DNA of 64,000 bases from Puniceicoccaceae bacterium (GTDB lineage Bacteria; Verrucomicrobiota; Verrucomicrobiia; Opitutales; Coraliomargaritaceae). Under the pieces are notes generated by a model. It made no database searches, was not told the DNA's origin, and saw nothing but the letters and a program-made list of their open reading frames with translations. Positions 33,541 to 41,953 of the stretch are shown one piece after another; positions within the stretch are counted from its first letter, which is position 1, and each line of letters starts with the position of its first letter. The stretch lies in assembly GCA_018402305.1 (NCBI GenBank), contig JAGYJE010000002.1, forward strand, positions 62,001 through 126,000, read 5' to 3'. A program made the position numbers and the translations under genes.

Positions 33541-36171
33541 ATGAAACCGATTCACTGGATCCTTCCCTTCTTTAGCCTATTACTCAGCCTCCCGGCCGCC
33601 GCCCAATCGCCGCAGTCGATCACGATCGACGGTGATACGCCCTGGTTGATCATGACAGATGATTTCCAGCAGCCCCCGATTCAGGAGGCCATCCGGGACG
33701 CGGAACGGGATTGGTATAAGGTTTTCCGGGTTCCCCCGGTCGTTTTCAGGGGTAGCATCCCATCGCACTGGGAAGGCCCGGTGCTTGTTCTCGGCTCGCT
33801 CGAGAATACCAGGGAGGTGGTTGCCGCGGAGGTTCCGGAAGGCGCCGAACAGCATGTCGTGCAGTTGACCGAAGCGGGCAACAACCCTGCGATCGCCGCG
33901 GTGGGACAGGATACCCGGGGCACGATCTACGCGATCTACACTTTCAGTGAAAGGGTGCTCGGGATCGATCCCATGTATATCTTCACCGATCATGTCCCGG
34001 AGCGTCGCGAGCAAATTACGGTTACGGCGCAGGATGCCTATGTGTCCACGACACCGACCTTCGAGCACCGCGGCTGGTTTATCAACGACGAGGAACTCCA
34101 CGACGGGATGCACCGGGATCCGCTGAACGGAAACGTCATTTCCATGGAGTGGATGGATGGTATCCTGGAGACGCTCCTGCGCACGAAGGGCAACATGATT
34201 GCCCCGGAGTCGGCCCCCTTCCCGGACGCTACAGTCTACGATCTCTGCCAGCGGCGCGATGTGATCATCGCTTTCCACCACATTCTCCCGCTGGGTCTGA
34301 ACATGATGCACTGGCCGGAGGACGTGCCGTTTTCCTACATTACGCACAAGGACATCCTGGAGGACGCCTGGCGCAAATCGGCCCTCGCACTCGCCGATAA
34401 GAAGGTCGCCTGGACGATCGGTTTTCGAGGCAACACCGACGGTGCCTTCTGGCACGGCGACCCCGCCGCGCCCAAAGACGACCAGGGGCGGGCCGACGTG
34501 ATCTCCGCAGCCATGCACAAACAGGTGGAAATCATTCGGGAGATCGATCCCGACGCCACCATCATCGCCGCGCTTTGGAATGAACTCGGGGACCTTTACA
34601 ACCGGGGTTTCCTCGCGGTCCCGGAAGGTGTGACCAAAATGTTCGCCGACGATGGCCGCGGCTACATGCGGGACAAGGGAGACGGCTCCGACCTCGATCC
34701 CGGTGATGGCCTCTACTACCACGTGATGATGATGATGAACACGCAGAACCGCAGCACGGAGCTGGTGCCACCCTCACGCATCTACAAGGAACTGCGCCGC
34801 TACGTCGAACGCGGGGCCACCACCTACGCGATCAACAACGTGAGCGGCATCCGCCCCGCCGTCATGTCCGTCCAGGCGATGAACGATTTTCTCTGGAACG
34901 CAGAGCCCTACCTGAGCGTGTCTCCGGAAGTGGCCGAAAAAGCCTACCTCGAAGATTGGTATGGGAAACAATTCACGCCCGAACTGGCGGAGGAACTGGC
35001 CGCGCTGCGCTTGCACTATTACCAGATCCCCTACATGCGCGAGGAGATGCCGGAGCCCTACCACTGGCGCGGTGCCAGAGGCGAGCACCTGCTCCACTAC
35101 ATGACCCATGAACTCCTGACGAAATACAGCGATGCCATGATAGAAGGAGACGATATCTCGGGGATGGATACCCTCGACATGCATCTCCGGAAGGCCGCCG
35201 GACCCCTTGTCGAGACGGAGGAATTTTTTCCGGCCCTCTGGGAAGCAACCCAGGCACTGGAGTCGAAAATCCCCGAAGATCGAAAGGCTTTCTACCAGGC
35301 ACACTTCACCTATCAGGTCGCGGTGCACATGTATTCCGCCCGCATGCTCGATCATGTGGTCCAGGGCTTTAACGAGTACCTGCAGGACCGGGCTCCGGAA
35401 GCATTTGCCCGGAACTTGAAGTTGGCGTTGGCCGACTTGGAGATGGCGCTCGAAGAAGCCCACAAGGCGGAGTATGGCCAGTGGGAGACCATGTTCATGC
35501 ACATCCGCCTCATGGACATGTGGCGCACCCGCCTGCTGCTCAAAAAGGCCATCGCCCAAATCGAGGGCGAACCCTACACCAAGGCTTACCGCGGCGTCCT
35601 CAACGGCTCTTTCTGGGGCTCCGCCCAAAGCTATTTCGAACAGGCCGAGGGCACCTACCCGTATTTCTATGAACACACCGGCCGCGGCCTCGAGGTTCTG
35701 GAAAGCGGCGAGCCTCTGCCCAAGCCAGTCTATGAAAATGAGCCGGTGGAAACGGAACAAATCAACGATTTGAGCTTCAACACCGAAAACGCCTACGAAG
35801 TTGTGCCGGGCGGCCTGCGCGCAGGCGCGGCGCTGTGGACGGACCGCGGCTACACAGTCGGCAAGATCCCTGCCGAACTGGAGGGCGCCACCCTCATCCG
35901 GACACCGATGGAGGACCGGGCCAATCCGAACGCCGAGATCATTCGTTTCACCGCCAAGGAGGACGGCACCGTCTATGTCGGGATCAAGGACGAGATCAGG
36001 ACGATGCCGGAATGGCTGGAAAGCTGGGAACTCACCGGACTTTCGATCTACGCCAGCAATGAGCTGCTGCTTTACAAAAAGAATTTCCGAGCCGGCGAGA
36101 CCGTCGCCCTGGGCTCCATCCTCGGCAGCGGGGTCAGCGCGATGTATAGCGTGGCGGTCACGGGCGAGTAG
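33541..36171 (+). CDS. Secreted glycoside hydrolase family 115-like protein
   Basis: 876 aa. Signal peptide 1-21 (LLSLPAAAQ). The N-terminal domain WLIMTDDFQQPPIQEAI and AVGQDTRGTIYAIYTFSERVLGIDP are typical of GH115; the barrel opens HRGWFINDEELHDGM and continues with LLRTKGNMIAPES and RGFLAVPEGVTKM, and a C-terminal all-alpha region plus a beta domain follow. Known GH115 enzymes are alpha-1,2-glucuronidases of xylan and related glycans. It would release glucuronic acid for the TRAP transporter upstream. Catalytic residues could not be aligned with certainty. Confidence 0.87.
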   Translation: MKPIHWILPFFSLLLSLPAAAQSPQSITIDGDTPWLIMTDDFQQPPIQEAIRDAERDWYKVFRVPPVVFRGSIPSHWEGPVLVLGSLENTREVVAAEVPEGAEQHVVQLTEAGNNPAIAAVGQDTRGTIYAIYTFSERVLGIDPMYIFTDHVPERREQITVTAQDAYVSTTPTFEHRGWFINDEELHDGMHRDPLNGNVISMEWMDGILETLLRTKGNMIAPESAPFPDATVYDLCQRRDVIIAFHHILPLGLNMMHWPEDVPFSYITHKDILEDAWRKSALALADKKVAWTIGFRGNTDGAFWHGDPAAPKDDQGRADVISAAMHKQVEIIREIDPDATIIAALWNELGDLYNRGFLAVPEGVTKMFADDGRGYMRDKGDGSDLDPGDGLYYHVMMMMNTQNRSTELVPPSRIYKELRRYVERGATTYAINNVSGIRPAVMSVQAMNDFLWNAEPYLSVSPEVAEKAYLEDWYGKQFTPELAEELAALRLHYYQIPYMREEMPEPYHWRGARGEHLLHYMTHELLTKYSDAMIEGDDISGMDTLDMHLRKAAGPLVETEEFFPALWEATQALESKIPEDRKAFYQAHFTYQVAVHMYSARMLDHVVQGFNEYLQDRAPEAFARNLKLALADLEMALEEAHKAEYGQWETMFMHIRLMDMWRTRLLLKKAIAQIEGEPYTKAYRGVLNGSFWGSAQSYFEQAEGTYPYFYEHTGRGLEVLESGEPLPKPVYENEPVETEQINDLSFNTENAYEVVPGGLRAGAALWTDRGYTVGKIPAELEGATLIRTPMEDRANPNAEIIRFTAKEDGTVYVGIKDEIRTMPEWLESWELTGLSIYASNELLLYKKNFRAGETVALGSILGSGVSAMYSVAVTGE

Positions 36172-36270
36172 CAATGGGGAGGCTTTGCAGAACTGAGGCG
36201 CGATTTTGGCCGAGATTTAAGCCGACGTGTTGTGGATCTGAGGAGGATTACTCAGCAATAAAGGGACGTC

Positions 36271-37449
36271 ATGCGCTTTCTTAAATTTTTCACCTGTCTC
36301 GTCATTTTCTTTACCTCTTTAAACGGCAGGGATTTCGTGTCTACTGCTGAAGAGGTCAGGCTGGAAGTGGGAGAAAACTTTCAGCAGCAAAATGATCTCC
36401 ATCCTGGCGGGACAGTTTTTCGAGTGGCGACAGGCGTTCACATGGAACAGAGTGTGTTGAATCCAAGAGCCGGAAACACTTGGATCGGGGAAGCCGGTGC
36501 GGTGATGGATGGAGGGAATACGGTTTCTTCGGCCTTTCATGGCAACGCGGAGAATGTGACGATTGAGCGGCTCGGGTTACGGAATTATACGGATAACGGG
36601 ATCTATTTTTCGTCGGGTCGTAACGTGACCTTCCACAAAGTGAGTTTCAGCGATTTGGGCTCCGGGGACGGTGAGACCAACGGAGCCCTTCGTTTACAAC
36701 GTGTGGATGGGCTGATCGTGACGGAGTGCTTCTTTACCCGTGTCTCTTCCGCGATTTTACCAACGCTCTGCCAGGGGCCTATCCGGATCGAGTGGAATCG
36801 GGGGGTGAATATCGGTCGAAATTTTGTTCAGCTGGACAAGTGTAGGGGCCCCGGGATCCGGGTGAATTACAATACCATGGAACGTGTCGGGGACTATCTG
36901 CGCCCGGGAACACAGGATGTGGAGGATTGGATATCGGTTTATAAAGTGGAAGGACTGCGGGAGGACCCTGCGCAGTTCAATTACAATCGAGCAAGAGGGC
37001 ATGGCCCTTCGGCTTCCGGTTCGTTTCTCATGCTGGGCGATGGCGGGGGGCGGTTTTTGGAAGCGGTGGGCAATATTGGTGTGTCGCCGGGGCAGGTGGG
37101 GATCGGGCTCTGCGGAGGGCAGGACCTCGAGATTCGCGACAACCTCATGTTCAGTGATCGCTGGGAGCAGAGTAATGTCGCCTATTACTCTCACGACTTT
37201 AGCGCCCCGGCGCCTTGCTCGGATCATTCGTTGCTGAGGAACCGGGCTAACTGGCTGAATCGAGACGGTGTGCAAAACACCTTTTGGACAAGTGGAAACA
37301 CCAAACCGCTCCACATGGAGGGCAATGTCTTCCCGGACGAGACTCTGGATGCCGGAATTTGGGATGAGTGGGAACGGACGATTGGCACACGCTCATTCCC
37401 GAGTTCGAAGGAACTGGCGGGGGCGACACCCATACCGACGACACCGTGA
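36271..37449 (+). CDS. Secreted right-handed beta-helix protein, C-terminus likely frameshifted
   Basis: 392 aa. Signal peptide (MRFLKFFTCLVIFFTSLNG). The body is a beta-helix: WIGEAGAVMDGGNTV, NVTIERLGLRNYTDNGIYF, NVTFHKVSFSDLG, LIVTECFFTRVSS, IRVNYNTMERVGD. Polysaccharide lyases and other glycan enzymes share this fold; no specific family is certain. It follows the GH115 gene by 99 bp. After the current stop another frame continues as GSARFYRLKVRMAE to a stop at 37494-37496; a single-base change in the G-run at 37419-37423 would join the two, giving a C-terminus common to secreted proteins of this group. So the end may be wrong by a frameshift or sequencing error. Confidence 0.8.
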   Translation: MRFLKFFTCLVIFFTSLNGRDFVSTAEEVRLEVGENFQQQNDLHPGGTVFRVATGVHMEQSVLNPRAGNTWIGEAGAVMDGGNTVSSAFHGNAENVTIERLGLRNYTDNGIYFSSGRNVTFHKVSFSDLGSGDGETNGALRLQRVDGLIVTECFFTRVSSAILPTLCQGPIRIEWNRGVNIGRNFVQLDKCRGPGIRVNYNTMERVGDYLRPGTQDVEDWISVYKVEGLREDPAQFNYNRARGHGPSASGSFLMLGDGGGRFLEAVGNIGVSPGQVGIGLCGGQDLEIRDNLMFSDRWEQSNVAYYSHDFSAPAPCSDHSLLRNRANWLNRDGVQNTFWTSGNTKPLHMEGNVFPDETLDAGIWDEWERTIGTRSFPSSKELAGATPIPTTP

Positions 37450-37743
37450 AAGGCTCTGCCCGCTTTTACCGCCTCAAAGTCCGAATGGCTGAATGAATTA
37501 TGACACTCTCTCCCCGCATACCATCACAGATTGTCACAAATCATTGAAGAACCACAGATGACACCGATGGACACAGATGAAAGAAAGAAAAAATGAAGCA
37601 AGGGAATCAGTGCCCATCCGTGTAATCTGTGCTCAGAAAACCTGCTCTTTCCGATTTGAACCAATGATTTTGCAACTCGAACGGCGAAGACAGGCAGGAG
37701 CTTCGCAATTCGCCCGAGCCCGCTTAACCCGATTTTAGCGGCA
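37450..37743. repeat. Inverted repeat of the CACAGATGACAC type between convergent genes
   Basis: About 37549-37633 holds ACCACAGATGACACCGATGG and, inverted, GCCCATCCGTGTAATCTGTG, a dispersed palindromic sequence that I recall from several environmental genomes. It lies between two convergent genes (36271 and 37744) where it could act as a terminator. A possible frameshifted tail of the preceding gene covers 37450-37496. Confidence 0.6.
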
Positions 37744-39138
37744 TTACTCCTCCACGAATCCGTCCACATGCTCCAGGACGATGCGCTCGCGGGCCTCGGG
37801 CCCGCGGGTAACGAGCTCCACGTTGCGGAACTCGACATCCTTGGCGTGGCGGATGTAGGCGCCCAATGAAGGCAGGACGCCGAAGAAAAACTGCTCGGGG
37901 TAGCGGGCGATGTCCTCGGGCACCACGCGCTTGGCCTGCGCCTCGGTCCCGCCGCCGGGATAGCTGATCTCGATATTCTCCAGGACCACATCCTCGACCG
38001 GGTGGCCCGGGATACCGGAAATCATGATGCCCTGGCGCGACAAATCCTCACCCGTCACGGTCGCCTTGATATTGCTGATGCGGATATTTCGGACCATGCC
38101 GACCGGCACGCCCTCGGGCTCTGCACCGACCGCGTAGATTTGCTCAAAGGGTTCGTCATACCTACGTCCACGATCGCCTAAGCGGATAAAGATAGGCCCC
38201 TCGACATCGTTCATCACAATGTTGGAAATATGGATGTTCTCAAGGATACCTCCATCCACCGCGAGGAGCTTGATCACCCCCATTTTCGTGCCGGAGAAAT
38301 CACAGTCCGTGACCGTAATGTTCCTGAAGCCACCACGCGAAGAGGTGCCGCATTTGAAAGCCGCCGTATGACTGCTGGCCCGCGTGTTGCGGACGACAAT
38401 GTTCTCGGTGATCCGCGTGGTGGTGCTCTTGGGGCAGATGCTGTCGTCGCCGGTATGGATCTCGCAATCTTCGATCAGCACATTCTTACACCCGTCCAGG
38501 TCGAAGCCATCGTTGTTGCGGTTTACCCGGCTATCGATGGTCACCTTTCGGGCAATGACATTATCGGAATTTACCAGATGCACACACCAGGAGGCCGCAT
38601 TCTTAAAGGTGACATTTTCGAAGATCACCCCGACACAGTCCACGAAACGAATCAACATCGGCCGGTCATGGTAGGCCTCTGCGGATCCTACGGGAAAGTT
38701 CTCCCTGCTGCCGCGCCCATTGATCGTGCCGCCGCCCGTGATGCGGATATTGGTCGCATTCTCCGCATAGACCAGACACTCATCGAAAGCCGGGGCCTCG
38801 ATGGCACCCTGTATGTCGCGGTCGTAATCCTCAAGAAAAAGGCTGCCCAAAAGTTCCGCTCCGGGCGCGAGACGCAATTCAACATTACTTCTCAACCGAA
38901 TGGTTCCGGTGACAAACCGTCCCTCCGGCACGAGGACTACCCCGCCCCCAGTCGCCGCACAGGCATCGATTGCCTGCTGGATGGCAGGCGTGTTGAGCGT
39001 CGTGCCATCGGCTACAGCGCCTAAGTCCGCTACGTTGAAAATTTCTGCGGGCGCCTCAACATCCTCGTCCATTCCGAGCGCAACCGGCAAAGCCGCCGCC
39101 ATGAATAGACAAACCAGAAACGGCAATCGGAACGGCAT
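37744..39138 (-). CDS. Secreted glycoside hydrolase family 28 (polygalacturonase-like)
   Basis: 464 aa from ATG 39138 (MPFRLPFLVCLFMAA), giving a signal peptide; an upstream start at 39177 would bury it. Pectate-lyase-like N-terminal AVADGTTLNTPAIQQAIDAC leads to the GH28 catalytic motifs NNDGFDLDGC (208-217), TGDDSIC (229-235) and ASSHTAAFKCG with His257. GH28 enzymes hydrolyse galacturonan or rhamnogalacturonan. It lies 121 bp after the PEP-CTERM gene on the same strand, so it may share the 40039 motif region. Convergent with the beta-helix protein. Confidence 0.92.
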   Translation of the reverse strand: MPFRLPFLVCLFMAAALPVALGMDEDVEAPAEIFNVADLGAVADGTTLNTPAIQQAIDACAATGGGVVLVPEGRFVTGTIRLRSNVELRLAPGAELLGSLFLEDYDRDIQGAIEAPAFDECLVYAENATNIRITGGGTINGRGSRENFPVGSAEAYHDRPMLIRFVDCVGVIFENVTFKNAASWCVHLVNSDNVIARKVTIDSRVNRNNDGFDLDGCKNVLIEDCEIHTGDDSICPKSTTTRITENIVVRNTRASSHTAAFKCGTSSRGGFRNITVTDCDFSGTKMGVIKLLAVDGGILENIHISNIVMNDVEGPIFIRLGDRGRRYDEPFEQIYAVGAEPEGVPVGMVRNIRISNIKATVTGEDLSRQGIMISGIPGHPVEDVVLENIEISYPGGGTEAQAKRVVPEDIARYPEQFFFGVLPSLGAYIRHAKDVEFRNVELVTRGPEARERIVLEHVDGFVEE

Positions 39139-39259
39139 CACTATTGGATTTCTGACAAAGCGTTCCGAATTTTCCAATACCGCCTTGAGTCACTGCGCCG
39201 AATCAATTCTCTCTTCACGGAAAGATTTGATTATGGGAGCCAAAACATGAGGTTCAAGA

Positions 39260-40006
39260 CTACGACCGACGACGTCGCAGCGCGATCGAAGTCAGCCCGA
39301 GCATTCCGGCGATGAGCCCGTAACTGCCGGGCTCGGGAATCGCAACCAGATCAAAACCGTTGATTCCAGTCCAAATTTCGCTCGCGTTGGTGTAGGTGAC
39401 ACTCAAATTTCCGGAACCGTCGGTGGTTACATCAAAACTGTAGGCATTCGTCGTCCAAGGCGTCAGAGTTCCGTTTTGGTTGAGGCGCGCGAAGTCGAAG
39501 GGAGAAGTTGCCGTCTCAGAACCCGTAATGGTCTGATTGACGGTGAAGGTGCCACTTTGATCATGGGTATCCCCGTGATAGGAGGTCAACACGAAGTCTT
39601 GGTTCGCCTCTAATCCCGAAAGAGTCATAGTAAGCTCGCCCGTAGTCGCCGAGCGACTATCTATACCGACCCATGACGACCAAAAATCGGGGTAACCTTG
39701 GATATTGCTACGGGTGAAAGATTGCTTTGCCGTATCATCATCGGCATCCGGCCACGAAAATTCGACGCCAACATTGTAGGTGCCCGCGAGCCCCCCCTCA
39801 GAAAAGGATATGTTGTTGTAGGTGACCTTGGCACCTGAGGTTGAAGCTTCGTGCGCCGTCGCGTAGCCCAGGTAATCCGTATTCGCACCTTGGGGGCCTT
39901 GACCTGCGTTGAAGCTGGAGTCTTGTCCGCCAACATTCACACGGAAGTCAGCCTGCGCGACCGAAGCCGTTGTAAGAAGCGATAGTAGGGTAATCTTAAA
40001 TTTCAT
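39260..40006 (-). CDS. PEP-CTERM anchored secreted protein
   Basis: 248 aa. Signal peptide (MKFKITLLSLLTTASVAQA), beta-rich body (GELTMTLSGLEANQDFVLTS, SFDVTTDGSGNLSVTYT) and sorting tail IPEPGSYGLIAGML with a terminal RRRRS. Exosortase substrate, surface-exposed. No enzyme motif seen. Leads the GH28 gene. A motif copy lies 33 bp before the start. Confidence 0.88.
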   Translation of the reverse strand: MKFKITLLSLLTTASVAQADFRVNVGGQDSSFNAGQGPQGANTDYLGYATAHEASTSGAKVTYNNISFSEGGLAGTYNVGVEFSWPDADDDTAKQSFTRSNIQGYPDFWSSWVGIDSRSATTGELTMTLSGLEANQDFVLTSYHGDTHDQSGTFTVNQTITGSETATSPFDFARLNQNGTLTPWTTNAYSFDVTTDGSGNLSVTYTNASEIWTGINGFDLVAIPEPGSYGLIAGMLGLTSIALRRRRS

Positions 40007-40038
40007 GGTGAATTGAAGGGTTAATAAGTAGACGGTTA

Positions 40039-40052
40039 TGTTAATACCCTAC
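40039..40052. promoter_or_regulatory. Regulon motif copy, TGTTAATACCCTAC
   Basis: Matches 10 of 14 positions of TGTTAATACTATCA, with the first nine perfect. Located 33 bp before the ATG at 40006 and 47 bp before the broken regulator at 40099, so it lies between divergent starts. Confidence 0.5.
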
Positions 40053-40098
40053 AAAACCTCTCGCATGCAAACACAAAAATACGAAATTATAGTCGAAT

Positions 40099-40301
40099 AT
40101 GCCCAAAAACGCAGTGCAGAGCGTAGCGATTCTTTATCCGGCCTCCCTGCCGTGGATGGCGCAGTGCCTGGATGGCATCCGCGCCTATGCCAAAGCGCAC
40201 GGCAACTGGCAGCTCATCACCAGCCCCCCACCCCGAAAGGCGCGGGAGAAGCGGCGCTCGATGCGCGTGGCCTGCGGGGATGGCAGGGGGGTGTAATGAT
40301 T
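40099..40301 (+). pseudogene. Truncated LacI/XylR-like regulator, ligand domain start
   Basis: Starts MPKNAVQSVAILYPASLPWM and continues ECLDGIRAYAKAHGNW-like (actual: CLDGIRAYAKAHGNWQLI), the beginning of the LacI-type sensor domain of XylR-like AraC regulators. After SPP the frame breaks; a one-base shift continues as KGAGEAALDARGLRGWQGG, which fits the same domain. It then ends at a composite repeat (about 40302). The DNA-binding part is absent. It is divergent from a gene with a regulon motif, so an intact relative could be the regulon's regulator. Confidence 0.7.
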
Positions 40302-40774
40302 ATACTGAGCAGGCACTTCGACCGGCTCAGGCCAGAGCGGCCGAGGCCTGTCGAAACCGCCTCCCATTCCGACATGAGCCGGTCATGGCACAACACGAAA
40401 TGCGGAGTCGGACTGAAAAGGGTTACCCTTCGACCGTTCGACATACTCACGGCAGGCAGAAGCTCAGGCCAGAACGGCGAACTGTCTCGCTGGCTACAGT
40501 TCCAAGGCAGGGTCAGTCACGGCGGCGGCTCGGATACCAAATCCGTGCAAAACTACTCTCAGTGTATTCTTGCAAACCTCCTCCCTGCCTCTGTCTGTCC
40601 ATAGGCGTGCATAAGGAAATATAAGCGGTGATCCACGCTCACGCATTGCTTACCTAATTCCCATCCTGCGCCTGCGGAATCCCCGGATAAACACAATTCA
40701 ATACGCCATCCAGTGAATAAGAAAGGGCCGCACTTTCCCAAGTGCGGCCCTTCGTTGACTTCTACCCTATCAAG
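40302..40774. repeat. Composite dispersed repeats and spacer
   Basis: Contains GCACTTCGACCGGCTCAGGC, the GACATGAGCCGGTCATGGCA unit at 40371-40390 and GACATACTCACGGCAGGCAG at 40440, all recurring at 29330-29440. The remainder (about 40500-40720) shows no gene. A terminator lies at the end. Confidence 0.75.
40725..40750 (-). terminator. Rho-independent terminator after the LamG PEP-CTERM gene
   Basis: GGGCCGCACTT (40725-40735) pairs with AAGTGCGGCCC (40740-40750); on the minus strand the stem is followed by TTTC TT. Lies 24 bp past the stop of the gene ending at 40775. Confidence 0.85.
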
Positions 40775-41557
40775 TTACGCACTGCGGCGACGCAGGCCTA
40801 TCAAGGCCAGCGCGACACCGGCGGCCATCAGGGCATAACTGGAAGGTTCGGGAATCGCTTGCGAACCCTCCGCCAGCAAGCTTGAGGCGGTTACCGTCGC
40901 ATCATCGAAGATCTTAACATTAGCAAGATCGAAGGTGCCAAACGCGTTTTTCGCCCGGTTGGTGCCGAAGATGAAATCCTCGATAACCAAACCGCCGTTT
41001 GTCGTGGCAATATTGCTTCCTACTTGTGTTAGAGTTCCACCTTCCTCGGATATCCAGAGGTCGAAGGTGTTTCCACCTGACGACTGAATGACTGTGTTGT
41101 ACCAGACCCCATCCAAATAGTTGCTTTTGGGACTCGTAACCAAAGCACTTGCGTCCCGTACCTGAAGGTTGGTTCCCAGACTCGTGATTTGCCATTCCTG
41201 AGTGCTATTAGACATAGTGCTGAAGCTAGGGCCCTCGAAGTTGGCCTCCGCCGAAAGGTCGGAGCTGCGCCACCAGTAAGAGACGGTAAACGTTCCGGTC
41301 TCTAGCGTATTGTTTCTGTCGACTAGCAAATACCCGGCCCCGGTGAAAGTGGCATAGCCGTTTGCGTTTAAGGAGATCCCGCCGTCTCCCGCTGCTTGAG
41401 AGGTATCGAATTCGGTCAACGTGTTTCCATTACCGGATGAATCGTTGAGCAAATCGCCGTCAGTCATGTCGTATTCGGCAATTAGAGCCCCCTGGGCAGA
41501 TGCCGCGATCAGAACCACTGGGGTCAGGAGAATGGCTAGTTTGGTTGAAGCTTTCAT
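40775..41557 (-). CDS. PEP-CTERM anchored LamG-domain protein
   Basis: 260 aa from ATG 41557 (MKASTKLAILLTPVVLIAASAQG signal peptide). The body is a LamG/concanavalin-like jelly-roll: LIAEYDMTDGDLLNDSSGNG, TGTFTVSYWWRSSDL, WYNTVIQSSGGN, FDLANVKIFDDA. It ends in IPEPSSYALMAAG and RRR SA. Likely a surface-bound glycan-binding protein. It has its own motif copy 92 bp upstream and a terminator downstream. Confidence 0.87.
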   Translation of the reverse strand: MKASTKLAILLTPVVLIAASAQGALIAEYDMTDGDLLNDSSGNGNTLTEFDTSQAAGDGGISLNANGYATFTGAGYLLVDRNNTLETGTFTVSYWWRSSDLSAEANFEGPSFSTMSNSTQEWQITSLGTNLQVRDASALVTSPKSNYLDGVWYNTVIQSSGGNTFDLWISEEGGTLTQVGSNIATTNGGLVIEDFIFGTNRAKNAFGTFDLANVKIFDDATVTASSLLAEGSQAIPEPSSYALMAAGVALALIGLRRRSA

Positions 41558-41648
41558 GGTTGTAGTATTTTTTTGTTTTTTTGTTAATAACAGCGTTGGT
41601 ATTTCGCCCTTTCGTGCTGGCGACAAACGAAAGGAGGAATTGCGAGCA

Positions 41649-41662
41649 TGATAATACTAAAC
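41649..41662. promoter_or_regulatory. Regulon motif copy, TGATAATACTAAAC
   Basis: Matches 10 of 14 positions of TGATAGTATTAACA. Located 92 bp before the ATG at 41557. Confidence 0.5.
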
Positions 41663-41710
41663 TCAAAGTCCAGAAGATAGCATACTCACGCCTACTTGTC
41701 TATCCTGTGT

Positions 41711-41953
41711 TTACAGGATATTATTGAAAATCCTGCCGATCGACCCAGATGGCTTGATTCTGCGGGTAGAGGCCAAATTTTTCAACCTTTTCTTGTAACG
41801 ACTCAGCTCGCCCTTGGTCGGGTCGACGAATTGGCTGCCGATTCGGTTGAAGTCGATCTTGATATAGCCGTAGCCGCGTTCAGGGGCATCGCTGATGATC
41901 TTGTGCAGCTATTTTTTGGTCTCCGGATGATCCGGATTGAGGATGCCAGCCAA
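41711..41953 (-). pseudogene. Fragment of a GH36-like catalytic domain
   Basis: Directly after the stop of the sulfatase-SGNH gene, the minus strand reads NPDHPETKK, a TAG, then LHKIISDAPERGYGYIKIDF and NRIGSQFVDPTKG. This matches residues about 387-428 of the intact GH36-like protein at 48295 (SDHPKSKEF, ARERGFGYIKIDFNG). The conserved KIDF nucleophile region is kept, but the in-frame stop and lack of N- and C-termini mark a relic. Confidence 0.8.
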
